This document shows, piece after piece, positions 19,541-26,795 of a DNA stretch of 64,000 bases (positions are counted from its first letter, which is position 1; each line of letters opens with the position of its first letter). A program made the position numbers and the translations under genes. Under the pieces are notes generated by a model. That model was given only the letters and a program-made list of their open reading frames with translations, searched no databases and was not told the origin of the DNA. Source of the DNA: CAVPGP01 sp963704025 (GTDB lineage Bacteria > Actinomycetota > Thermoleophilia > Gaiellales > Gaiellaceae); assembly GCA_963704025.1 (NCBI GenBank), contig CAVPGP010000002.1:124001-188000 (forward strand), in the 5' to 3' direction.

Positions 19541-21518
19541 ACCCAACAGACCCATCAGACCCCGCGGCGGCGGCCCAGGCGGCCGCAAGCGGCGCGTGGT
19601 CATCGACAGCGGCAACCAGCGGCCGCGCCCCGGCGACAACCGCCAGCGGGCCGGCGACCGCCAGGACCCCAAGCCGAAGACGCAGCAGCCGGCGTCGGCG
19701 CCGACGGGTCCCGTCAGCGTCCCCTCGGGCGTCACGGTCCGCGACCTGTCGCAGGCGCTGGGCATCCCGGCCGCGCAGATCATCAAGATCATGATGGGCC
19801 TCGGCGAGATGGTCCAGATCACGCAGTCGCTCACCGACGAGTCGGTGCAGCTGATCGCGGCCGAGGTCGAGCGCGAGGTGACGATCCGCCACGTGGGCGA
19901 GGAGGACGAGGAGCCGGAGGTCTTCGAGGACGCCGAGGAGCTGCTCGAAGAGCGGCCACCGGTCGTGACGATCATGGGCCACGTCGACCACGGCAAGACG
20001 ACGCTGCTCGACGCCATCCGCGAGACCGCCGTCGTCGAGACCGAGGCGGGCGGGATCACGCAGCACATCGGCGCCTACCAGGTTGAGCGAAACGGCCGCA
20101 AGATCACCTTCATCGACACGCCGGGCCACGAGGCATTCACGGCGATGCGCGCCCGCGGCGCCAAGGTGACGGACATCGCCGTGCTCGTCGTCGCGGCGGA
20201 CGACTCCGTGATGCCGCAGACGCGCGAGTCGATCTCCCACGCACGCGCCGCCGACGTGCCGATCGTGGTCGCCGTCAACAAGATCGACGTTCCGAACGCG
20301 AACCCCGACCGCGTCAAGTCAGACCTCGCGGCCGAGGGCCTGCAGCCGGAGGAGTGGGGCGGCACGACGCAGTTCGCCGAGGTGTCGGCCAAGCAGAAGC
20401 TGAACCTCGACGAGCTGCTCGAGAAGATCCTGCTCGTCGCCGACATCGAGCTGGCCGAGAAGGCGAAGGCGAATCCGAACGCCGAAGCATCCGGCCCGAT
20501 CATCGAGTCGCGGCTGGACGTGGGCCGCGGCCCTGTCGCGACGATGCTGGTCCAGCGCGGCACGCTGAACGTCGGCGACTCGATCGTCGCCGGCGACGCA
20601 TGGGGCCGCGTGAGGGCGCTCCAGGACTACCGCGGCGAGAAGCTCAACGAGGCCCGGCCCGGCGACCCGGTCGAGATCCTCGGCTTCGACACCCCGCCGC
20701 CCGCCGGCGAGCTGGCGCGCGTCGTCGAGAACGAGCGCCGCGCCCGTGAGCTGGCGAACCAGCGTGGCGAGCGCCTGCGCCGCGAGCAGCTGGCCAAGCG
20801 CACGCGCCGCGGCGTCTCGCTCGAGAGCCTCTTCACGCAGATGCAGGAAGGTCAGATCCAGGACCTCAACCTCGTCCTCAAGGGCGACGTACAGGGCTCG
20901 GTGGAGGCGCTCGTCTCCGAGCTCGCCAAGATCGAGCACCCCGAGGTGCGGGTCAACGTCATCCACCAGGGAGTCGGCGGAATCACGGAGAACGACATCA
21001 ACCTCGCTGCCGCGTCGGGCGCGATGGTGATCGGGTTCAACGTCCGCGCCTCGGCCGAGGCGCGCGCACTCGCCGAACGCGAGGGCGTCGAGATCCGCCA
21101 GTACCGCGTCATCTACCAGCTGACGCAGGAGATCGAGCAGGCGCTCGTCGGCATGCTGAGCCCCGTCGAGACCGAGGCCATCCTCGGCGAGGCGGAGGTG
21201 CGTGCGCTGTTCAAGGTCTCCCGGCTCGGCACCATCGCCGGCTGCATGGTCACGAGCGGCGTCGTCCGCCGCAACGGGCGGGTGCGCATCTTCCGTGACG
21301 GCGCCCGGATCCACGAGACGACGATCGCCCAGCTCCGCCGCTTCAAGGACGACGTCCGCGAGGTGACCGAAGGCTTCGAGTGCGGCATCCTCCTCGACGG
21401 GTTCAACGACCTGCGCGAGGGCGATGTCTTCGAGATCTACGAGACGCGCGAGGTCGAGCGCACCTCGCTCGACGAGGCGCCGACGGCTGCGGCCGCCGTG
21501 CCGGCCGACGAGTCCTGA
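19527..21518 (+). CDS. infB: Translation initiation factor IF-2, short form
   Basis: GTPase that brings initiator tRNA to the 30S subunit. The 663-residue protein has a basic N-terminal tail, an IF2-N domain (SGVTVRDLSQALGIPAAQII), G1 GHVDHGKTT near 151, G2/G3 with DTPGHEAFTAMRARG, G4 NKID, then domains II, III (VKGDVQGSVEAL-like KGDVQGSVEAL) and IV. It is much shorter than the 900-1000 residues common in actinobacteria because the N-terminal repeat region is reduced. ATG 19527 lies inside rnpM. Confidence 0.95.
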   Translation: MANGRPNRPIRPRGGGPGGRKRRVVIDSGNQRPRPGDNRQRAGDRQDPKPKTQQPASAPTGPVSVPSGVTVRDLSQALGIPAAQIIKIMMGLGEMVQITQSLTDESVQLIAAEVEREVTIRHVGEEDEEPEVFEDAEELLEERPPVVTIMGHVDHGKTTLLDAIRETAVVETEAGGITQHIGAYQVERNGRKITFIDTPGHEAFTAMRARGAKVTDIAVLVVAADDSVMPQTRESISHARAADVPIVVAVNKIDVPNANPDRVKSDLAAEGLQPEEWGGTTQFAEVSAKQKLNLDELLEKILLVADIELAEKAKANPNAEASGPIIESRLDVGRGPVATMLVQRGTLNVGDSIVAGDAWGRVRALQDYRGEKLNEARPGDPVEILGFDTPPPAGELARVVENERRARELANQRGERLRREQLAKRTRRGVSLESLFTQMQEGQIQDLNLVLKGDVQGSVEALVSELAKIEHPEVRVNVIHQGVGGITENDINLAAASGAMVIGFNVRASAEARALAEREGVEIRQYRVIYQLTQEIEQALVGMLSPVETEAILGEAEVRALFKVSRLGTIAGCMVTSGVVRRNGRVRIFRDGARIHETTIAQLRRFKDDVREVTEGFECGILLDGFNDLREGDVFEIYETREVERTSLDEAPTAAAAVPADES

Positions 21519-21817
21519 GCAGCACAGGCTTCGTAGGCGTCCTCTCGGTCGAGCTCCACTTTCCCGAGTCCGGCTCGTTGAAGGCGAAGCGCAGCCACGT
21601 GAAGTCCGCGAAGGCACAGCTGCAGAACCGGTTCGGCGCGGCGGTCGCCGAGGTCGACTTCCACGAGCTCTGGCAGCGCTGCAGGCTGACCGCCGCGGTC
21701 GTCGCTCGGGAGCCAGGCGACGCGTCCCGGCTTCTCGACGAGGCCGAACGGTGGCTCCACGGGCAGGCCTGGACCGTCGTCTCGGCCCGGCGGGAGCTCG
21801 TGAGCATCGATGACTGA
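21515..21817 (+). CDS. DUF503 protein with a likely CTG start
   Basis: A 100-residue member of the DUF503 (YlxP) family: GVLSVELHFPESGSLKAKRSHVKS at the start and FHELWQRCRLTAAVV in the middle. Function unknown; usually next to infB or rbfA, as here. The frame has no ATG, GTG or TTG near the conserved N-terminus. CTG 21515, in a CTGA fusion with the infB stop, mirrors the NTGA couplings elsewhere in the window and is my choice of start. It overlaps rbfA by 8 nt. Confidence 0.82.
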   Translation: MSSTGFVGVLSVELHFPESGSLKAKRSHVKSAKAQLQNRFGAAVAEVDFHELWQRCRLTAAVVAREPGDASRLLDEAERWLHGQAWTVVSARRELVSIDD

Positions 21818-22205
21818 GCGGATGCGGAAGGTGAACTCGGCGGTGCGCGACGTGCTCGCGGAGGCCGTCGGGGATCTGAAGGATCCGCGGATCGGCTTCG
21901 TGACGGTGACGGGCGTCGAGACGACGCCGGACCTGCGCGAGGCGACGGTCTACGTCAGCGTGCTCGGCTCCGCGAAGCGTCGCACCCGGACGCTCGCAGG
22001 GCTCGCGGCCGCGCACGGCGTCCTCCAGGCCCGAATCGCGCGGGAGCTCCGCCTGAAGCGGACCCCGACCCTGGCCTTCGCATACGATCCCACGGTCGAG
22101 CGCGGCGTGCGCATGACCCAGCTGATCGACGAGCTCGCACCGGACTCCCCCTCCGACTCGGCCTCAACCGCCTCCGACGATGCCGCAGACGAGCCAGCAG
22201 ACTGA
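21810..22205 (+). CDS. rbfA: Ribosome-binding factor A
   Basis: Cold-shock associated 30S maturation factor. The 131-residue product opens MTERMRKVNSAVRDVLAEAV and has the family core DPRIGFVTVTGVETTPDLREATVYVSVLG and RELRLKRTPTLAFAYD. The C-terminal tail is Ser/Asp-rich. ATG 21810 overlaps the DUF503 gene and its own 3' end overlaps nrnA by 26 nt. Confidence 0.94.
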   Translation: MTERMRKVNSAVRDVLAEAVGDLKDPRIGFVTVTGVETTPDLREATVYVSVLGSAKRRTRTLAGLAAAHGVLQARIARELRLKRTPTLAFAYDPTVERGVRMTQLIDELAPDSPSDSASTASDDAADEPAD

Positions 22206-23184
22206 TCTGACCGCCGTCGCCGACGCCATCCGCGCGAACGAGGCCTTCTGCGTCACGAGCCACGAGAATCCCGACGGAGACGCCCTCGGATCGCTGCTCG
22301 GGATGCATCGGGGCCTGCTCGAACTCGGGAAGGACTCGGTCATGGTGCTCGCCGGAGACGCGCCGCTGCCGGCCGAGTACCGCTTTCTCGAGCTCGACGA
22401 AGTGCAACGCGAATGGCCGGACGACCTGCAGGAGCGGGTTCTGGTGGCCGTGGACTGCGCGCAGGCGAACCGGATCGGGCCGGTGCCCCCCATCGAGCGC
22501 GCGAAGCTCGTCCTCGACGTCGACCACCACCACGACAACACCCGCTTCGGCGCTGCGAACCTCGTGGTGCCGGATGCGTCGTCGACGGCGGAGGTCGTGC
22601 GCGATGTCTTCGCGGAGCTCAGCGTCCCGCTCACGCCGACGATCGCCGAGGCGCTGTACGTGGGCCTCGTCACGGACACCGGACGGTTCCAGTACACGAA
22701 CACGACGCCGAAGGCGCTGCGGCTCGCCGCGGAGCTGGTGGAGGCCGGGGCAGACGTGAAACGCGTCTTCCGCGGCGTCTACGAGTCCGTCCAGTTCGCG
22801 AAGCTGAAGCTGCTCGCGCGCGTCCTCGAGCGGGCGCAGATCTTCGAGGGCGGCCGGCTCGTCGTCTCGTACCTCCGGCGGGACGACTTCGACGAGGTCG
22901 GCGCCGAGGAGCCGTACTCCGAGGGGCTGATCGACTATCTGCGCGCCGTCGAAGGGGCCGAGATGGCCGCTCTGATCCGGCAGCCGCCGCGCGACGAGGG
23001 CCCGGCGGCCCGCATCTCGCTACGCGCGAACGCCGACGAGCTCGACGCGTCGGCGATCGCGCGCAAGTCGGGCGGCGGCGGGCACCGCCAGGCGGCAGGC
23101 TTCTCCAGTGAGGGGACGATCGACGAGATCACGGAGTTCATCCGCAGAGAGTTTGCGGACGCCAGTGCCGCCGCGCGCGCTTGA
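22180..23184 (+). CDS. nrnA: DHH/DHHA1 phosphoesterase NrnA (oligoribonuclease / pAp phosphatase)
   Basis: Degrades 2-5 nt RNA fragments (nanoRNA) and hydrolyses 3'-phosphoadenosine 5'-phosphate. The 334-residue protein has metal sites SHENPDGDALGS near 27-38, VAVDCAQ, LDVDHHHDN and GLVTDTGRF in the DHH domain, and the DHHA1 substrate motif GGGGHRQAAGF near the C-terminus. It lies between rbfA and truB, the usual place in Gram-positive bacteria. Confidence 0.92.
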   Translation: MPQTSQQTDLTAVADAIRANEAFCVTSHENPDGDALGSLLGMHRGLLELGKDSVMVLAGDAPLPAEYRFLELDEVQREWPDDLQERVLVAVDCAQANRIGPVPPIERAKLVLDVDHHHDNTRFGAANLVVPDASSTAEVVRDVFAELSVPLTPTIAEALYVGLVTDTGRFQYTNTTPKALRLAAELVEAGADVKRVFRGVYESVQFAKLKLLARVLERAQIFEGGRLVVSYLRRDDFDEVGAEEPYSEGLIDYLRAVEGAEMAALIRQPPRDEGPAARISLRANADELDASAIARKSGGGGHRQAAGFSSEGTIDEITEFIRREFADASAAARA

Positions 23185-23818
23185 GCCGGCCGGGATCGTC
23201 CTCGTCGACAAGCCGGCGGGGCCGTCGTCGTTTGCGATCGTTGCGGCGCTGCGCCGGAGAACGGGTGCGCGGACAGGGCACGCTGGAACTCTTGACCCTT
23301 TTGCGACGGGATTGTTGCTCTTGTTGAGCGGCCGGGCGACTAGGTTGGCTGAACGCTTCCTCGGACTGGACAAGCGCTACGTCACGGACGTCGACCTGAC
23401 GTCCACGACCTCCACCGGCGATCCGGAGGGGGAGGTTCTCGCGCGGCACGAGGCCCCGGAGGACCGGGAGCTCGAGCGGCGTGTCGCGGCCCTCCGGGGT
23501 GAGGTGGAGCTGCCGATCCCCGCCGCCTCGGCGGTCAAGATCGGCGGCGAGCGCGCCTACAAGCTGCACCGCCGCGGCATCGCCGTGGAGATGCCCCTCC
23601 GGCGCTCGCGTGTCGACGTGCTCGACGTCATCGCCTATACGGACGGCATCGCGAGCCTCGACCTGACCGTCAGCTCCGGCACGTACGTGCGCTCGATCGC
23701 CGAGGCGCTGGGCGGCCACTGCCGTACGCTCCGCCGGACCGAGATCGGCCCGTTCTCGGTCGAGGAGGCAGACCCGGAGCGGATGATCGCAGCCGAGGAG
23801 GCGCTGGCCCGGCTATGA
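23165..23818 (+). CDS. truB: tRNA pseudouridine-55 synthase TruB, minimal form
   Basis: Converts U55 in the T-loop of tRNAs to pseudouridine. The 217-residue product has GIVLVDKPAGPSSF, the catalytic aspartate motif GHAGTLDPFATGLLLL, and YKLHRRGIAVE. It ends without a PUA-type C-terminal domain. GTG 23165 is preferred; an in-frame TTG at 23153 is possible. The stretch 23285-23350 uses several TTG/TTT codons and has lower GC than its surroundings. Confidence 0.92.
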   Translation: MPPRALEPAGIVLVDKPAGPSSFAIVAALRRRTGARTGHAGTLDPFATGLLLLLSGRATRLAERFLGLDKRYVTDVDLTSTTSTGDPEGEVLARHEAPEDRELERRVAALRGEVELPIPAASAVKIGGERAYKLHRRGIAVEMPLRRSRVDVLDVIAYTDGIASLDLTVSSGTYVRSIAEALGGHCRTLRRTEIGPFSVEEADPERMIAAEEALARL

Positions 23819-23828
23819 GGGTCCCGTC

Positions 23829-24710
23829 GTGAGGGTCGCGCACGCGCCGGAGGAGCTCGAGCGGCGGCCGCGCGCGGTCGGGATCGGGACGTTCGACGGC
23901 GTCCACCTCGGACACCGGCGTGTGATCGACGCCGCGCTCGACGCTGCGCTCCGAGCCGAGCTGGCGCCGACCGTCGTCACGTTCGACCCGCATCCGCGGG
24001 GCGTCGTGCGCGGGAACCAGGTCGAGCTGCTGTCGACGCTCGAGCGGCGGCTCGAGCTGCTCGCCGACGCGGGCGTGGTGGAGACGCTCGTCGTCGCGTT
24101 CACGCCGGAGCTGTCCCGCCTCGAGCCGGAGCAGTTCGCGGAGAGCTACCTGACCGCGATCGGGACCGAGGTGCTCGTGGCCGGCGAGGGATTCCGCTTC
24201 GGCAGGCAGCGGCGCGGTGACCTGGACCTCCTTCGCGAGCTCGGGATCGGCGCCCGCGCCGTGCCGATCGTGGAGGGCATCTCGTCGTCGGAGATCCGCG
24301 CGTTCCTCAAGGCCGGCCGGGTGGAGCGCGCGGCCGAGATGCTAGGGCGGCCGCCCGAGCTGGACGGCGTGGTCGTCGCGGGCGACGCGCGGGGCGGTCG
24401 CCTCGGCTATCCGACGGCCAACCTGCGCGTCGACGCGGACCTGCTCGTGCCGCGGTTCGGGATCTACGCCGGCGAGACGCTCGGGCACCGCGCGGCGCTC
24501 TCGATCGGCGTCAACCCGCACTACGGCGGCTCGGAGCGCCGCATCGAGCCGTTCCTGCTGGACTTCGAGGGCGATCTCTACGGGCGGCGGCTCGTCGTCG
24601 AGCTCTGGACCTACCTGCGCGAGGAGGCGGCCTTCGAGAGCGAGGAGGCCCTGGTGAATCAGATCGCGCGCGACGTGGAGTCCACTCGGGCGGCGCGCCG
24701 CCCGGTCTGA
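23829..24710 (+). CDS. ribF: Bifunctional riboflavin kinase / FAD synthetase
   Basis: Makes FMN and FAD from riboflavin. The 293-residue protein has an N-terminal nucleotidyltransferase domain (IGTFDGVHLGHRRVI near 19-33, VTFDPHP, GISSSEIRAFLKAGRVERA) and a C-terminal kinase domain (RLGYPTANL, PRFGIYAG, NPHYGGSERRIEPFLLDFEGDLYG in pieces). GTG 23829 is 10 nt after the truB stop. It is the last gene of the rimP block. Confidence 0.94.
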   Translation: MRVAHAPEELERRPRAVGIGTFDGVHLGHRRVIDAALDAALRAELAPTVVTFDPHPRGVVRGNQVELLSTLERRLELLADAGVVETLVVAFTPELSRLEPEQFAESYLTAIGTEVLVAGEGFRFGRQRRGDLDLLRELGIGARAVPIVEGISSSEIRAFLKAGRVERAAEMLGRPPELDGVVVAGDARGGRLGYPTANLRVDADLLVPRFGIYAGETLGHRAALSIGVNPHYGGSERRIEPFLLDFEGDLYGRRLVVELWTYLREEAAFESEEALVNQIARDVESTRAARRPV

Positions 24711-24770
24711 TTCCGCCGCCTCGTCTGAGCCGCCGCCCAGAAAACTCGTGGCGTTCCGCGCAAGAAACGT

Positions 24771-25031
24771 ATGCAAAACGGCATCTACCTGAACATGGAG
24801 CGCGAAACGAGGGTCTCGAACCTGGTGGCGGCCGAGGTCGTGCGGTGCCTCGAGTGCGGCGAGACCTACTCGAAGCCCTCGGGCGGCGGCACGGTCCGGG
24901 AGAACCCCGGCTGCCCGTTGTGCGGCTACCTCGGCTGGGTCGGCGCCTCTGGCCCCGTCACGCTCCTGGAGCGCGGACGGCGCCACTACGACGAGGGTCC
25001 GCTCCAGCCCCGCGTCGCCCGAGCGCACTGA
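24771..25031 (+). CDS. Small zinc-ribbon protein
   Basis: An 86-residue protein with two knuckles, Cys26-x2-Cys29 (VRCLECGETY) and Cys48-x2-Cys51 (GCPLCGYLGWVG), separated by 18 residues, a zinc-ribbon arrangement. It may start instead at ATG 24795. I do not recognise a named family; a nucleic-acid or protein binding role is a guess. Its 3' end overlaps the end of ggt on the other strand by 74 nt (24958-25031). Gap 24711-24770 shows nothing. Confidence 0.68.
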   Translation: MQNGIYLNMERETRVSNLVAAEVVRCLECGETYSKPSGGGTVRENPGCPLCGYLGWVGASGPVTLLERGRRHYDEGPLQPRVARAH

Positions 25032-26328
25032 CGCCGCCGAAGTAGTGGTGCAGCGCGGGCCAGCGGCGCACGTCGAGGCCCCGCGCCTCGAACGCGGCGA
25101 TCGCCCCCTCGTCGACCCCCGGCTCGGCATTGACGGTCGCCTCCACCGGGTGGAAGCGGGCCCGGTCGATTGCCGCCTGCGGCTCGAGCTCCTCATGCAG
25201 GATCCCCGCCGCGACGCCGACCAGTGCGGTACGGAGCCGGGTGCCGCCTGCGGCGCCGATCGCCAGGGCGAGGCCTTCCTCGTCGAACGCGAGCGTGGGG
25301 GCCATCATCGAGCCCATCCGCTCGCCGGGCCTGAGCTCCCCGCGGATGAGGTCGGTCTCGCCGAGCATCGAGTTGAGATGCGAGTCGAAGCCGGGCAGCC
25401 AGTCGCCGGATCCAAGCCCGAGGCTCGTCGTCAGCACGCATGCCGAGCCCTCGGAGTCGACGACGCAGATGTTCGTCGTGTGTCCCTCGGGCCCGCCTGC
25501 GGCCAACGCCTCGAGGAGCGCGACGCCGCGATCGGCCTCACCCTCGTAGGGCCGCAGGGCTGCGAACGACTCCGGCACGCCTGAGAGCCCGCCGCGGGTC
25601 GAGAGGCGCGCTCCGGCGAAGGGCACCTCGTCCGGCCTCGACCAGACCGCGAAGTAGAGGCGGAGATCGTCCGCGGTGACGGCACCGCCGCGCTCGTCCA
25701 TCAGCCCCAGCAGCGACTCGGCGAGCGTCCCCTCGTAGACGGTGCGCGCTCCCTCGGCCGCGAGCAGCTCCAGGGCGGCGGCGAGCCCCGGCTGGCGCAG
25801 CGTGTCCCCCGCGTCCAGCAGCCGCCCGCCCGGAGCGTAGATCGACCCGCCCTCGCGCATCGTCATCACCGGCTCGAGCATCCGCAGGCACGCGGCGTGC
25901 GCAGGCGTGAACGGCACGCCGTCGCGGGCCAGACGGAGGGACGGCTCGACGAGCCGATCCCACGGGAGGCGCCCGTACGAGAGCCAGAGCTCCTCGAGCC
26001 CCGCCGGGACTCCGGGCACGCCGAAGGACGCCGCTCCCACGGAGTAGTGCACGAGAGCCTCGCCGAACGGGACGTACAGATCCTGCATGGGCGTGCCGGA
26101 TCCGGACGGGACGGCGACGAAGCAGTCGAGGTTCTCGATCGTCCCGGCCGCGGCGTCGTGGTAGATCGCGTGACCGCCGCCGAGGAGCCCCGTCATCAGC
26201 GTCTCCGCCACGCAGGAGGCGAGGCACGCCGCGACGGCGGCGTCTGCCGCAGTGCCGCCGTCGGCAAGGATCTCGGCACCGGCCTCCGCTGTCGCGGGGT
26301 GACCGGCCGCAACCGCAGGCCCGATCAT
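24958..26328 (-). CDS. ggt: Gamma-glutamyltranspeptidase-like Ntn hydrolase
   Basis: A 456-residue member of the gamma-glutamyltransferase family, which cleaves glutathione and related gamma-glutamyl compounds. It opens GPAVAAGHPATAEAGAEILADGGTAADAAVAA and has GLLGGGHAIYHD. The self-processing threonine that becomes the N-terminal nucleophile is in GHTTNICVVDSEGSA near residue 285; GSMMAPTLAFDE and GAAGGTRLRTA follow. No clear signal peptide, and shorter than the 550-580 residues of secreted GGTs, so a cytoplasmic GGT-like acylase is equally possible. A -10-like TAGGGT lies 8 nt before ATG 26328. Confidence 0.85.
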   Translation of the reverse strand: MIGPAVAAGHPATAEAGAEILADGGTAADAAVAACLASCVAETLMTGLLGGGHAIYHDAAAGTIENLDCFVAVPSGSGTPMQDLYVPFGEALVHYSVGAASFGVPGVPAGLEELWLSYGRLPWDRLVEPSLRLARDGVPFTPAHAACLRMLEPVMTMREGGSIYAPGGRLLDAGDTLRQPGLAAALELLAAEGARTVYEGTLAESLLGLMDERGGAVTADDLRLYFAVWSRPDEVPFAGARLSTRGGLSGVPESFAALRPYEGEADRGVALLEALAAGGPEGHTTNICVVDSEGSACVLTTSLGLGSGDWLPGFDSHLNSMLGETDLIRGELRPGERMGSMMAPTLAFDEEGLALAIGAAGGTRLRTALVGVAAGILHEELEPQAAIDRARFHPVEATVNAEPGVDEGAIAAFEARGLDVRRWPALHHYFGGVSALGRRGAGADPRRSGAVRAPGA

Positions 26329-26335
26329 GGGTTGC

Positions 26336-26342
26336 TACCCTA
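26336..26342. promoter_or_regulatory. Overlapping divergent -10 elements of rpsO and ggt
   Basis: On the plus strand TTGCTACCCT gives an extended -10 TACCCT (26336-26341) for rpsO; on the minus strand the same bases read TAGGGT (26342-26337), 8 nt before the ggt ATG. The two promoters would compete for the same DNA. No convincing -35 was found on either side. Confidence 0.45.
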
Positions 26343-26350
26343 CTGCGCGA

Positions 26351-26400
26351 CCCGTTCTCGGCCGTGCGCGGCGCTTCCATCGCGGCGGCGGGGAACCGGG
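26351..26400 (+). promoter_or_regulatory. Possible structured rpsO leader
   Basis: CCCGTTC (26351-26357) can pair with GAACCGGG (26393-26400), with one bulged C, enclosing a GC-rich interior. Leaders of rpsO in several phyla bind S15 for autoregulation. The pairing is short and I cannot match it to a known S15 site, so this is tentative. Confidence 0.3.
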
Positions 26401-26423
26401 AGACATCGACACGAGGAGGCTTA

Positions 26424-26693
26424 ATGGCCCTCACCAAGGAAGCGAAGCTGGAGATCATCGGGAAGCACGGCCGCACGGATGCGGACACCGGCTCGCCCGA
26501 GGTGCAGATCGCGATGCTCACGACGCGCATCAACCAGTTGACAGAGCATCTGCGGTCGCATCCGAAGGACCACTACTCGCGGCGGGGGCTCCTGAAGCTC
26601 GTCGGCCGCCGGCGGCGGTTCCTGAACTATCTCCAGCGCGAGGATCTCGAGGGCTACCGCGCCCTCATCAAGGAGCTCGGCCTGCGCCGCTAG
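26424..26693 (+). CDS. rpsO: 30S ribosomal protein S15
   Basis: An 89-residue S15: MALTKEAKLEIIGKHGRTD, DTGSPEVQIAMLTTRINQLTEHLR and RRGLLKLVGRRRRFLNYLQ are the family core. ATG 26424 follows GAGGAGG with 5-6 nt spacing, a clear choice. It binds 16S rRNA early in platform assembly. Followed by pnp with a structured spacer, the order found in most bacteria. Confidence 0.97.
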   Translation: MALTKEAKLEIIGKHGRTDADTGSPEVQIAMLTTRINQLTEHLRSHPKDHYSRRGLLKLVGRRRRFLNYLQREDLEGYRALIKELGLRR

Positions 26694-26699
26694 CTCCAG

Positions 26700-26788
26700 C
26701 CACCGCGGGGGGTGGAGATTTGGATGAGCCCCGGTCGCGGGGTTGACCCAAACCTCCACTCCCCGAAACCGAAGTAGCAGAGTGGAGG
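26700..26788 (+). promoter_or_regulatory. Alternative-hairpin leader of pnp
   Basis: Four elements: A CCACC (26700-26704), B GGTGGAG (26711-26717), C CCTCCACT (26753-26760), D AGTGGAGG (26781-26788). B:C forms the core of a 12-position duplex (26712-26723 with 26748-26759, one A-C mismatch) around an inner hairpin CCCCG/CGGGG (26729-26733/26738-26742). C is also a perfect 8-nt complement of D, which contains the pnp Shine-Dalgarno GGAGG. A can pair with B. So A:B plus C:D and B:C are mutually exclusive. The long stem suits RNase III; regulation is inferred. Confidence 0.7.
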
Positions 26789-26795
26789 AAAGGGA

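Noticed and set aside
23285..23350. Internal promoter or foreign insert inside truB, from its TTG/TTT-rich stretch
   Set aside because: The stretch encodes the catalytic TruB motif in frame; the local codon shift is too short to support transfer, and the promoter-like words have poor spacing.
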